Assembly (NCBI RefSeq): GCF_000496575.1
Contig: NZ_AYKT01000005.1
Span: 186,001-250,000, forward strand
Length of the DNA stretch: 64,000 nt
From: Geobacillus thermodenitrificans subsp. thermodenitrificans DSM 465
GTDB taxonomy: Bacteria; Bacillota; Bacilli; Bacillales; Anoxybacillaceae
Direction of reading: 5' to 3'
Both the position numbers and the translations under genes were made by a program. Below are positions 8,239 to 16,310 of the stretch, piece after piece (position 1 is the stretch's first letter; each line of letters starts with the position of its first letter). The notes beneath the pieces are model-generated. The model was not told where the DNA came from. It ran no database searches and saw only the letters and a program-made list of their open reading frames with translations.

Positions 8239-8967
8239 TCCACTCTGCTTTTGCCAATATCGTTCACTTAACACCCGCAACACAAGATAGAGCGATGTAC
8301 GGTCGGTAACATCATATTTGTTTAAAAACTGTTTGGGCGCCCAGCAATACAAATGAAAATCGGCAAGATCAGCGAGTGAATTTGGACAAAAATGCGTCAA
8401 ACTGATGACAAACGCCCCGTTCTGCTTCGCGGCCGCGACCGCCTCAAGCACTTGCTTCGTTTCTCCGGATACGCTAATGACAAAGACAACATCCTTTTCC
8501 CCGCAATGATCCGCATTATATAGCATATCGTGGCGTTGGACAAAAAAGTCGGCCTGTTTGCCGACGCACCGCAAATGTTTAGCCATCATCTCGCAAAAAT
8601 AAGCAGAATCGCCGACGCCGTAAAAAAAGACGTGCTTGGCCTCATGCATCTTGCGCACAGCTTCTTCAATGAGCTGATCATCAATCAGCTCTTTCGTTTT
8701 TTCAATGATCGTTGTTCCGTCCGCCCGTATGGCCGTCCCGCCCCGCTGCTCGAGTGCCAACGCCGCCTTCAGTTCAGCAAACCCTTTATATCCTAATTTT
8801 TTGGCAAACCGGACGATCGTGTTCGGCACTGTATAAAGCGCTGCCGCCATTTTCTGAATCGAAATGTCAGCGATCTCTTTGCGGTACTCCATAATGTAAT
8901 CAACAATTTGGTCATCCGTATCGTTCAGCTTATCGGCATACAGTCGCACCCGTTCGTCAAAACGCAT
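8230..8967 (-). CDS. MurR/RpiR family transcriptional regulator
   Basis: The 245-residue protein has an N-terminal HTH_6 domain (about residues 1-77, with IQKMAAALYTVPNTIVRFAKKLGYKGF as the helix-turn-helix region) and a C-terminal SIS sugar-phosphate-binding domain (about 105-235, with VFFYGVGDSA and VFVISVSGETKQV). Such regulators sense phosphosugars and control adjacent catabolic genes. Its position directly upstream of the PTS/mannosidase genes suggests that it controls mngAB, probably in response to phosphorylated mannosylglycerate; this is inferred. Start ATG has a modest GGAGACGG upstream. It follows an SIS-domain gene in the same direction by 84 bp. Confidence 0.8.
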   Translation of the reverse strand: MRFDERVRLYADKLNDTDDQIVDYIMEYRKEIADISIQKMAAALYTVPNTIVRFAKKLGYKGFAELKAALALEQRGGTAIRADGTTIIEKTKELIDDQLIEEAVRKMHEAKHVFFYGVGDSAYFCEMMAKHLRCVGKQADFFVQRHDMLYNADHCGEKDVVFVISVSGETKQVLEAVAAAKQNGAFVISLTHFCPNSLADLADFHLYCWAPKQFLNKYDVTDRTSLYLVLRVLSERYWQKQSGCV

Positions 8968-9051
8968 CCGTCTCCATCTCCCACCGTCTCATCGTTTGCT
9001 ACGATTTTAGCAAGAACCGATGGCAGTTGGCTACAGAGCCTGGTTCTGACG

Positions 9052-9801
9052 CTATGGCTGACACCCTTCAATCAATACCGGAATGCGTTCTTTATACTTC
9101 TCAATCCAGCGGCGGTTATGTTCGTCTGCCCCCTCGATGTTGCCGCTTAAAAAGACAGGCGGCTCAACTCCGTTTTCTGCCATAAGCGCAATTGCCTCAG
9201 CCAAAACGGCGTTTAAAATCGCACTGCCGACCACTGTCGAAGTGGGAGCAAATGGGACTGAAACGTTCTGATGGGTTAAAATCGCATCGCCTTTCACGGA
9301 ATGGTTGTCAATCACAAGGTCGACGACCTCATATAACAACCGGCCGCTCTTATGCCGCGAGGGCTGGCTTTTTGAATATTCCAAGGATGTTATGGCAATG
9401 GTATAAGCGCCTTTCGCTTTCGCCGCCAGCGCCACATCAATCGGAACCGGATTGCGCCCTGATGTGGACAAAATAAAGAAGACATCTTCAGAACGAATAT
9501 CTTCGCGATCTATAAAACTCGGTGCGAAATCATTCATTCGCTCTAACATCGAAGACCGAACCGCTCCTTCATGCAGCATCAACGGTTCCACAAAAATGGG
9601 TTTCACCGGGACAAGTCCACCCGCACGGTAAAACACTTCCTCCGCCATAATATGAGAATGACCGCATCCGAATAGTTGAATGATCCCGCCGTTCTGAACC
9701 GCCTTACTCACCGCATGGGCGGCCTTTTTCAGATTGTCCTTTTCGTGTTTTAAAACGAGTTTTAGACGTTCGTTGATTTTTTGAAAATATTGATCGATCA
9801 C
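9052..9801 (-). CDS. SIS domain protein (UPF0309-like)
   Basis: The product is a stand-alone sugar isomerase (SIS) domain protein of 249 residues, similar to the UPF0309 family. SIS signatures are IIQLFGCGHSHIMAEEVFYRAGG and VFFILSTSGRNPVPIDVA, the Ser/Thr-rich loop that binds phosphate. The reaction is unknown; family members are thought to isomerise or bind phosphosugars or amino sugars. Start choice: the frame is open to 9864, but the GTG at 9801 has AAGGAG at suitable distance and gives the N-terminus expected for the family (IDQYFQKINERLK). It precedes the RpiR regulator and may belong to the mannosylglycerate transcription unit or to a neighbouring amino-sugar pathway. Confidence 0.7.
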   Translation of the reverse strand: MIDQYFQKINERLKLVLKHEKDNLKKAAHAVSKAVQNGGIIQLFGCGHSHIMAEEVFYRAGGLVPVKPIFVEPLMLHEGAVRSSMLERMNDFAPSFIDREDIRSEDVFFILSTSGRNPVPIDVALAAKAKGAYTIAITSLEYSKSQPSRHKSGRLLYEVVDLVIDNHSVKGDAILTHQNVSVPFAPTSTVVGSAILNAVLAEAIALMAENGVEPPVFLSGNIEGADEHNRRWIEKYKERIPVLIEGCQP

Positions 9802-9864
9802 TGCCCCTTCGCTCCTTAACCTTATTTCTAAACGTGATTCGCCCGCAATAAGACGCTCCTGCAA

Positions 9865-9898
9865 CGAAAAAACGGCTTCCCCTTACAAAGGAAGCCGT
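9865..9898 (-). terminator. Terminator of the malic enzyme gene
   Basis: Stem ACGGCTTCC/GGAAGCCGT (9872-9880 and 9890-9898) followed by six T on the minus strand, 26 bases after the stop. Confidence 0.9.
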
Positions 9899-9923
9899 CC
9901 ATCGGTTCGATTGGGTTGCTTGT

Positions 9924-11360
9924 TTACTGTCCTGTATACCCACCAACCGGAATGTTGTCCTTCCGAGCGACCCCGGTGCGGTAAGCTGCTTCAATGACTG
10001 CCTGGCGAACGCGTTCTACTACTTTACTGTTAAATACACTTGGGATGATATACGTTTCGTTCAATTCATCTTCAGTGACAACCGAAGCAATCGCTTTTGC
10101 GGCAGCAAGCTTCATTTCTTCATTAATTTCTTTCGCTCGGCAGTCCAATGCACCGCGGAAAATGCCCGGGAAGCAAAGAACGTTGTTAATTTGGTTCGGA
10201 TAGTCAGAACGTCCGGTCGCCATCACGCGCACGTACGGTTCGGCCAGCTCCGGATCGATTTCCGGCACCGGGTTGGCCATCGCAAACACGATCGGATCGC
10301 GGGCCATTTTTTTCACGTCTTCGACTTTCAAAATGCCTGGGGCGGAAACGCCGATAAATACGTCCGCACCAACGATCACATCCGACAAGCTTCCTTTGAG
10401 ATTATAAGGATTGGTGATTTGTGCATATTCTTGCCAATACGGATTTTCGTACGTTTCATCGCGGTGGATGGCGCCATAACGGTCGACCCCGATAATGTTG
10501 CGCACACCGGCAGCAAGCAAAATTTTCGTGCAAGCGATGCCGGCCGCGCCAATACCAGTTAAGACGACTTTGATATCCTCAAGCTTTTTATCGACAATTT
10601 TCAACGCATTCAGCAATCCAGCAAGCAACACGACCGCTGTGCCATGTTGGTCGTCGTGGAACACCGGGATGTCAAGTTCTTCTTTCAAACGCGCCTCAAT
10701 TTCAAAGCAACGCGGCGCCGAAATGTCTTCCAAATTAATGCCGCCAAACGCCGGGGCAATCGCTTTCACAATTTGAATGATTTCTTCCGTATCTTTCGTG
10801 TCCAAGCAAACTGGGAACGCATCGACTCCCGCAAACTGTTTAAACAGCATCGCTTTCCCTTCCATGACCGGCATCGCTGCATACGGGCCGATGTCCCCAA
10901 GCCCGAGCACTGCCGTACCGTCGGACACGACCGCGACGGTGTTGCGTTTAATCGTTAACGAATACGCTTTGCGCGGATCTTCAGCGATAGCCGTGCAAAC
11001 GCGTGCCACGCCCGGCGTATACACTCGCGACAAATCATCACGTGTTTTCACCGGAATTTTCGAATTCGTTTCAATTTTCCCCCCGATGTGCATTAAAAAC
11101 GTGCGGTCGGAAACGTTCACAATTTTGACGCCTCGAATTTTTTTCAGCGCCTCGATGATCAAATCGCATTGCTTCGTATCGAGCGCACTGACGGTAATGT
11201 CACGCACTGTATGAACTTTACTCGATGAGATGACGTCAATCCCGACGATGTCTCCACCTGCTTTGCCAATGGCTGCGGCGATATCGCTAAATGAGACGAT
11301 ATCCTTTTCAAACTGGAGACGAATCGTAATGTTCATCGCTGCCCCGCCTGGTAATGCCAT
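9924..11360 (-). CDS. NAD(P)-dependent malic enzyme with N-terminal ACT domain
   Basis: The 478-residue enzyme converts malate to pyruvate and CO2 with reduction of NAD(P). Residues about 9-85 form an ACT domain, likely an allosteric amino-acid or effector site. The malic N-terminal domain follows (about 100-235, with VYTPGVARVC and the metal/substrate motif VFHDDQHGTA), then the NAD-binding domain with VVLTGIGAAGIAC. The ACT-containing architecture and size fit B. subtilis MleA rather than the longer MaeA or MalS, so no symbol is given. Start ATG at 11360 has GGAAGG about 10 bases upstream; the ATG at codon 9 is an alternative. Monocistronic with its own terminator. Confidence 0.88.
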   Translation of the reverse strand: MALPGGAAMNITIRLQFEKDIVSFSDIAAAIGKAGGDIVGIDVISSSKVHTVRDITVSALDTKQCDLIIEALKKIRGVKIVNVSDRTFLMHIGGKIETNSKIPVKTRDDLSRVYTPGVARVCTAIAEDPRKAYSLTIKRNTVAVVSDGTAVLGLGDIGPYAAMPVMEGKAMLFKQFAGVDAFPVCLDTKDTEEIIQIVKAIAPAFGGINLEDISAPRCFEIEARLKEELDIPVFHDDQHGTAVVLLAGLLNALKIVDKKLEDIKVVLTGIGAAGIACTKILLAAGVRNIIGVDRYGAIHRDETYENPYWQEYAQITNPYNLKGSLSDVIVGADVFIGVSAPGILKVEDVKKMARDPIVFAMANPVPEIDPELAEPYVRVMATGRSDYPNQINNVLCFPGIFRGALDCRAKEINEEMKLAAAKAIASVVTEDELNETYIIPSVFNSKVVERVRQAVIEAAYRTGVARKDNIPVGGYTGQ

Positions 11361-11751
11361 AACAATCGTCCTTCCTTTTCTCTATTTTATAAACAGCCTT
11401 ACGGTACACATGTTATCTTATGAGTAAAAAAAAGACAACCCTTATTGTTTGAGCAGGACAAACGAGCGAATATCATCAGAATGTGCTTTGATCGGCAACA
11501 TGACCATTGTCGCTGTCCGCATTACAAGCTACCGTCTATTGTCTGTGTTCATCGAAAACAAGGCGGGAAGGCATGATTTTCTTGCCCTTAACAAACTCAA
11601 AGAAATAAGCTACACGAAACGCTCCGTACTTACGCCTGCATTGGGAAACGGAGGCTTGAAATAAAATAAAAGGAAAACGAAAAAAGAGGAAACTACGGAA
11701 GAGGTGAAGTAAACGTAAAGGATAGGAGAAACAAAACAGGGGCGAAGAAAG
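11361..11751. other. 391-bp intergenic region between malic enzyme and EamA permease
   Basis: It separates divergent genes and must hold both promoters. Only short, broken frames are seen, such as a ten-codon ATG frame at about 11431. A purine-rich leader (11650-11750) precedes the EamA gene. I could not identify convincing -35/-10 pairs, a riboswitch or a repeat. Confidence 0.5.
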
Positions 11752-12636
11752 ATGAAAGAAAAACTATTTCTAGTCTTGGCCAACTTGTTTTGGGCCGGCA
11801 ATTACGTGGTCGGCAAAGCGGTCATCACGGAAACTGGCCCGTTTTGGCTGACTTTGATTCGCTGGTGCGCCGCCTTCATCATCCTAGTTCCTGTGTCCTA
11901 TTGGCTTGAGCGGCCGCGCTACTGGGATGTAATGAAACAATATTGGCTGCCGCTCGTTGCGTCTGGGGCGCTCGGCATTATCGGCTATAACTTGCTTTTG
12001 TACGGCGCGCTCGCCTATACGTCATCGATGAATGCAGCGATCGTCAACTCACTCAATCCGGCCATCATCGTCGTGTTGTCGTATATGTTGCTACGAGAAC
12101 GACTGTCAACAGTGAATATCATCGGGTTTTTATTATCGCTCATTGGCGTGCTGTTTATTTTGACAGACGGGCATATCGGTCATATCTTCCAAACAAACTA
12201 CAACCGCGGCGATTTGATGATGCTCGCAGCCGGCGTCGTCTGGGCACTTTATTCGATCATTGGCAAAAAACTCCCTGTTCCGCCGATAACAGCGACGGCG
12301 TGTTCCGTCTTTTTCAGTTTGATCATATTATGGCCGTTCGCTATGTTGTATCCGTTTCCATCCGATCAATTGAGCGCAGCTGGGTTCGCTGGGATTACCT
12401 ATATTTGCTTGTTTCCGTCCGTTCTTTCCTTTTTATTTTGGAACGTCTCGGTGCAAAAAGTTGGCCCCAGTCATGCCGGCGTATATTTAAACTTGATTGC
12501 CGTGTTTACCGCTTTGATCACGTTTTTGCTTGGCGGCACTCTATCCGTCTCGCAGCTTGCAGGCGGCGCTTTCGTCTTGTTTGGCGTCTATTTGACGACG
12601 AAAGCGAAGTCGAAACAAACGGACATCACCGGCTGA
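11752..12636 (+). CDS. EamA/DMT family transporter
   Basis: A 294-residue membrane protein with ten predicted helices in two EamA repeats (about residues 5-135 and 150-285), as in the drug/metabolite transporter superfamily. Features include NLFWAGNYVVGKAV in helix 1 and the repeat-end motifs ALAYTSSMNAAIVNSLNPAI and NVSVQKVGPSHAGVYLNLIAVF. Such proteins export amino acids or metabolites; the substrate is not readable from sequence. Start ATG has AGGGG about 10 bases upstream. It converges with the DJ-1 gene and has no obvious terminator of its own; the hairpin at 12872-12906 may serve both. Confidence 0.82.
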   Translation: MKEKLFLVLANLFWAGNYVVGKAVITETGPFWLTLIRWCAAFIILVPVSYWLERPRYWDVMKQYWLPLVASGALGIIGYNLLLYGALAYTSSMNAAIVNSLNPAIIVVLSYMLLRERLSTVNIIGFLLSLIGVLFILTDGHIGHIFQTNYNRGDLMMLAAGVVWALYSIIGKKLPVPPITATACSVFFSLIILWPFAMLYPFPSDQLSAAGFAGITYICLFPSVLSFLFWNVSVQKVGPSHAGVYLNLIAVFTALITFLLGGTLSVSQLAGGAFVLFGVYLTTKAKSKQTDITG

Positions 12637-12871
12637 TGATTCTCTAGCTGTTTCTCCGCAGACCGGGATGCTTGCCCGGCTCCTTTCTGCCTCACCGACT
12701 GGCGACATAATGAAAAAATGTCCCCTCCGTTCATGACCAAAAGATTCCTCACCATTCACGGAAACAAAAATGGGAAAAGACAGAGCGGGCCAACACGCGC
12801 TGTCATCTCCCTTTGCAATCAAAGAAACCGAGGTCGGTCGCAAACCGTACAGCATCAACTTTTTCACATGA

Positions 12872-12906
12872 GAAAAAGCGGCCTCCCTGTTTTGAAGGGA
12901 GACCGC
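12872..12906 (-). terminator. Terminator of the DJ-1/PfpI gene, possibly bidirectional
   Basis: Stem AGCGGTCTCCCT with its complement around a 7-base loop, T-rich on both strands, 11 bases after the DJ-1 stop and downstream of the convergent EamA gene. Confidence 0.85.
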
Positions 12907-12916
12907 TGTTTTTCCA

Positions 12917-13468
12917 CTATTGAAGCAAACGGAGAAACTCGCGCATAAACGCCGGCAAATCCGGCCAAGCATGGGCGGAAACGAGGTTGCCGTCGACATG
13001 CACGGTTTGGTCGGACACATATGTCGCTCCGAGCGCTTCGACCCCCGGTTTGCAGGCGATATATGCTGTCAAGCTCCGTCCTTTCAGCACATCAGGCATC
13101 GTTTCAAAAATAAGCGAAGCATGACAAATCGCGGCAATCGGCTTATTTGCCTCAAAGAAATGGCGAACGATGCGCTGTACGTTTTCATCAAGACGAATGT
13201 ATTCCGGCGCGCGTCCACCCGGAATAATTAACGCATCGTATTGCGTCGGATCGATCTCGGCGAACGACGCATGAGCATCAATCAAGTATCCTTGTTTTTC
13301 CACATACGTATCCCAGTCGGTAAAATCATGGACAACGGTGTGCAGTTTCTTTTTCTTCGGTGCGGCAATCGTTGCCTCATGCCCTTCTTCCAACAAACGA
13401 TAATACGGGTAATACACTTCAAGCGCCTCAACAGCGTCACCGGTAATGATCAATACACGTTTTCCCAT
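12917..13468 (-). CDS. DJ-1/PfpI family protein
   Basis: The 183-residue protein has the DJ-1/PfpI fold: KRVLIITGDAVEALE at the start, a Glu in the early loop, YDALIIPGGRAPEYIR, and the nucleophile elbow AAICHAS with the reactive Cys at about residue 113. Members act as glyoxalases, deglycases, chaperones or cysteine peptidases; nothing here distinguishes these. Start choice: the frame is open to 13543, but the ATG at 13468 follows AAGGAGG at ideal spacing. Nearby are a sirtuin and a fructosamine-kinase-like gene on the opposite strand, so a protein-damage or deglycation theme is possible, but this is inference. Confidence 0.85.
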   Translation of the reverse strand: MGKRVLIITGDAVEALEVYYPYYRLLEEGHEATIAAPKKKKLHTVVHDFTDWDTYVEKQGYLIDAHASFAEIDPTQYDALIIPGGRAPEYIRLDENVQRIVRHFFEANKPIAAICHASLIFETMPDVLKGRSLTAYIACKPGVEALGATYVSDQTVHVDGNLVSAHAWPDLPAFMREFLRLLQ

Positions 13469-13618
13469 ATTTCTTTCCTCCTTGCCCATTTTTTTCTTTC
13501 CCCTTCTTCTATCATAATCGAAATAGACGGACAGGGAAAGCAAAATGATTGTCGAACATATATGAATGACCCATTGAACTGTAAAATGGGGAGAGAAAAA
13601 GGTAAAGGAGGAAAAACA

Positions 13619-14347
13619 GTGACCATTGCCTCCTGGCTTACCAACTCGCGAAAGACGGTTGTGCTTACTGGCGCCGGCATGTCAACCGAAAGCGGGCTGC
13701 CTGATTTCCGCTCGCCGCGCACGGGGCTGTGGGCGCGCTTCAATCCGAGCGAATTGGCCACCGTCGATGCCTTACACCACCGCCACGAGTCATTTGTTGA
13801 GTTTTACCAATATCGCATCCGCACCTTGCAACAGTGTCAGCCACATAACGGGCATCGCCTGTTGGCTGATTGGGAGCAACGCGGAATCGTACGGACGATC
13901 GTGACCCAAAACGTCGATGGTTTTCACCAACAAGCCGGCAGTCAATGCGTCATCGAACTGCATGGCTCGCTGCGCACCGTCCATTGCCAGCAGTGCGGGC
14001 AGAAACAGCCGAGCCATGTTTATTTACACGGCGTATTGACGTGCGAATGCGGCGGTGTTTTACGCCCATCGGTCGTGTTGTTTGGCGAACCTCTGCCAGA
14101 GAGAGCCATCACCCAAGCGTGGGAGGAGGCCCGCCAAGCGGACTTATTCCTTGTGCTCGGCTCATCCTTGCAAGTATCGCCGGCGAATCAGCTGCCGTTT
14201 GTCGCCAAACAAAATGGAGCCAAATTGGTCATCATCAACTGGGAACCGACGGAACTTGATCATCTGGCTGATGCCGTCATTCATCAACGGAAAATTGGCG
14301 AAGTGCTCAAAGAAATTGACCAACAGCTGACGGAGGGAGCACCATGA
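13619..14347 (+). CDS. Sirtuin, NAD-dependent protein deacylase
   Basis: A 242-residue Sir2-family enzyme that removes acyl groups from lysines using NAD. NAD-site motifs are VVLTGAGMSTESGLPDFRS, TQNVDGFHQQAG and LGSSLQVSPANQLP; the catalytic His is in VIELHGSLRTV. The zinc-ribbon cysteines appear as CQQCG and, 16 residues on, CECG, so the second pair is C-x-C rather than the more usual C-x2-C. It corresponds to SrtN of B. subtilis. Start choice: the frame is open from 13241, but AAAGGAGG at 13604-13611 points to the GTG at 13619. Its stop overlaps the next start by 4 bases (ATGA), so the two genes are translationally coupled. Confidence 0.9.
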   Translation: MTIASWLTNSRKTVVLTGAGMSTESGLPDFRSPRTGLWARFNPSELATVDALHHRHESFVEFYQYRIRTLQQCQPHNGHRLLADWEQRGIVRTIVTQNVDGFHQQAGSQCVIELHGSLRTVHCQQCGQKQPSHVYLHGVLTCECGGVLRPSVVLFGEPLPERAITQAWEEARQADLFLVLGSSLQVSPANQLPFVAKQNGAKLVIINWEPTELDHLADAVIHQRKIGEVLKEIDQQLTEGAP

Positions 14348-15216
14348 ACCGGGAAACGATTTTGCAAGAGGCGCTTCGCTCAATCGGCGACGATTCGCGA
14401 ATCCGTCATTGGCGCCGAGTATCAGGCGGCGACATCAATGACGCCTACCGCGTTCAAAGCGACAAACAAACGTATTTCATCAAAATGCAACGCTTCCCGC
14501 CAGCTGGCTTTTTCGCCGCCGAACAGGCAGGATTGGAGCTGATCAAGCAGGCGAATGCGATCCGTGTCCCAGGCGTCTTCGGCACTGGGGAGGCGGACGG
14601 ATACGGCTGGCTTGTCCTCGAGTGGGTGGAAGGAACAGAAACAGCGCAGACGGCTGAACAGCTTGGGCGCGGCCTCGCCCGCCTTCATCATTGCCGCGGA
14701 CCGGCGTTCGGGCTTGACCGCAATACCTATATCGGGATGCTGCCGCAACGAAACGGATGGTACGGCCGTTGGCTCGACTATTACCGCGATGTCCGCCTCG
14801 TCCCGCAAATGAAACGGGCGGCAGCGAACGGCCTTCTGTCCGCTAAGCGGCAAACACGTTTTGAACGTTTGCTCGAGCGACTTGACCAGTGGATTCCAAA
14901 CGATTGCTTTCCATCGTTGTTGCACGGTGACTTATGGGGCGGCAACTGGCTTCCGGGTCCGGGCGGCGTCCCGTATTTGATCGATCCGTCCGTTTTTTAT
15001 GGCCATTACGAGTTGGAAATCGCGTTCACTGAGCTGTTTGGCGGCTTTCCGCCCCAGTTTTATGCGAGCTATCAAGAGCTTATGCCGCTCTCTTCGGAGT
15101 ACCATGAACGAAAGCCGCTTTACCAGCTGTTTTATTTACTCGTGCACTTGAATTTGTTTGGTGAGGCGTATGGCACGGCGGTCGACCGCGTGCTCGAACG
15201 CTATGCGGGGGAGTAA
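14344..15216 (+). CDS. Fructosamine kinase family protein
   Basis: The 290-residue protein belongs to the fructosamine/ketosamine-3-kinase family within the aminoglycoside phosphotransferase-like kinases. It shows the ATP-lysine region (TYFIKMQRF), the catalytic loop LLHGDLWGGNW and the metal-binding stretch YLIDPSVFYGHYELE. Such kinases phosphorylate protein-bound or small fructosamines so that they break down spontaneously, a form of deglycation. Translational coupling to the sirtuin gene suggests a shared role in protein repair or NAD-linked regulation, which is inference. The stop codon lies inside a CGGGGGA hairpin. Confidence 0.85.
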   Translation: MNRETILQEALRSIGDDSRIRHWRRVSGGDINDAYRVQSDKQTYFIKMQRFPPAGFFAAEQAGLELIKQANAIRVPGVFGTGEADGYGWLVLEWVEGTETAQTAEQLGRGLARLHHCRGPAFGLDRNTYIGMLPQRNGWYGRWLDYYRDVRLVPQMKRAAANGLLSAKRQTRFERLLERLDQWIPNDCFPSLLHGDLWGGNWLPGPGGVPYLIDPSVFYGHYELEIAFTELFGGFPPQFYASYQELMPLSSEYHERKPLYQLFYLLVHLNLFGEAYGTAVDRVLERYAGE

Positions 15217-15225
15217 ATTCCCCCG
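15206..15225 (+). terminator. Hairpin at the end of the fructosamine kinase gene
   Basis: CGGGGGA/TCCCCCG around a 6-base loop that contains the stop codon. There is no clear T-run after it, so terminator function is tentative. Confidence 0.4.
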
Positions 15226-15581
15226 TTCCTCGATGTTGACATACCACGTACAATGTCCTGCCTTTCCGATCAACGCCATTTTTTGACCGCATCATGCGCA
15301 TGTTTCCACTTTGATCGTTTCGGTATCTTGCGACTTCGGTACACGAACTTGTCATAAACTAACGACGCTTTCCTCTTTTTTCAATCAATTATGGAAAATA
15401 CTCTCACGGAAGTATGATGCTAAAAAACAGAAATGGATTGAAAACCAACCAGTTGATTTATTACTATAAATCTAGCACTAACCAACGTTTCCATGTTTCG
15501 TCAGTTCCGATGTCTAACCAGTTGAGATGATGACCGTACAACATTTCATAGAGCGATAGTTATCAACAAAGGGGGATGACT
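15217..15581. other. 365-bp intergenic region
   Basis: No intact gene. Minus-strand codons 15544 down to 15464 spell a short protein-like string (LNWLDIGTDETWKRWLVLDL, then stop). The 10-base sequence AACCAGTTGA occurs twice in direct orientation, at 15447-15456 and 15516-15525. This may be debris of a lost gene. Confidence 0.4.
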
Positions 15582-16267
15582 ATGCGGCGCTGGTTTTGGC
15601 TGCTTTGTAGCTTCGTGCTTGCCCTATCAGCCGGGCGAGCAGACGCTTCGGCGCTATCAGTAGAAAAAAGATTCTCAATCGGCTGAACAAGTTGCCAAAC
15701 GGGCAGGTGTTAGTTGTAGTTACCAGTCATGCCAAGGCACGAAGCGGGACATTATACCTTTACGAAAAACAAAACGGAACATGGCGGAAAGTGCTCGCGA
15801 ACATCCGCGTTGTTGTCGGTAAAAACGGCATTGGCAAACAAAAAGAGGGAGATGGAAAGACGCCCGCTGGCGTTTACCCATTAGGTACAGCGTTCGGCAC
15901 CGCCAAAAAGCCGGCGGGGCTGAAAATCCCCTACCGGCAAACAACCGCTTACGATTATTGGGTGGACGATCCGACATCCAAAGACTACAACCGCTGGATT
16001 TATTACCGCGGCAACCCGCATCGGCGCTGGAAATCGTTTGAACGCCTCACTCACCCACTTTACAAATATGCCGTCGTCGTTCGTTACAACGACAGCCCGA
16101 TCGTGAAAGGAAAAGGAAGCGCCATCTTTCTGCACATTTGGCCACGCCCTTCCAGTTATACGCTCGGCTGCATCGCCATGGCTGAAAAAGATCTCTTATC
16201 CGTCATCAAGCGGCTTGACGCCAAAAAGAAGCCCATCATTCTCATTAGCGAACAGAAAAAATTATGA
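15582..16267 (+). pseudogene. Secreted L,D-transpeptidase (YkuD) with a -1 frameshift in an A-run
   Basis: An ATG at 15582 with GGGGGA upstream encodes a clear signal peptide (MRRWFWLLCSFVLALSAG) and about 16 more codons, then stops at 15684-15686. The catalytic part continues in another frame, open from just after 15608: IPYRQTTAYDYW, then HIWPRPSSYTLGCIAM with the family's catalytic His and Cys. One extra A in the six-A run at 15664-15669 would join the two into a single exported peptidoglycan L,D-transpeptidase of about 228 residues. A TTG at 15692 could start a signal-less version but lacks a good ribosome binding site. It may be a true frameshift mutation, a phase-variable run, transcriptional slippage, or a sequencing error in a homopolymer. 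Confidence 0.75.
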
Positions 16268-16280
16268 ATCGGATTCGCCA

Positions 16281-16310
16281 AATGAGCTCACGGGAGACAG
16301 TGGGCTCATT
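16281..16310 (+). terminator. Terminator between the convergent transpeptidase and DUF2157 genes
   Basis: AATGAGC-T-CAC pairs with GTG-G-GCTCATT around an 8-base loop, with TTTTG after it on the plus strand. It overlaps the last codons of the opposite gene and may act both ways. Confidence 0.7.

Noticed and set aside
3551-9801. Fructose PTS operon (fruRKA)
   Set aside because: Although the permease is FruA-like, there is no 1-phosphofructokinase or DeoR-type regulator; the partner is a GH38 mannosidase.
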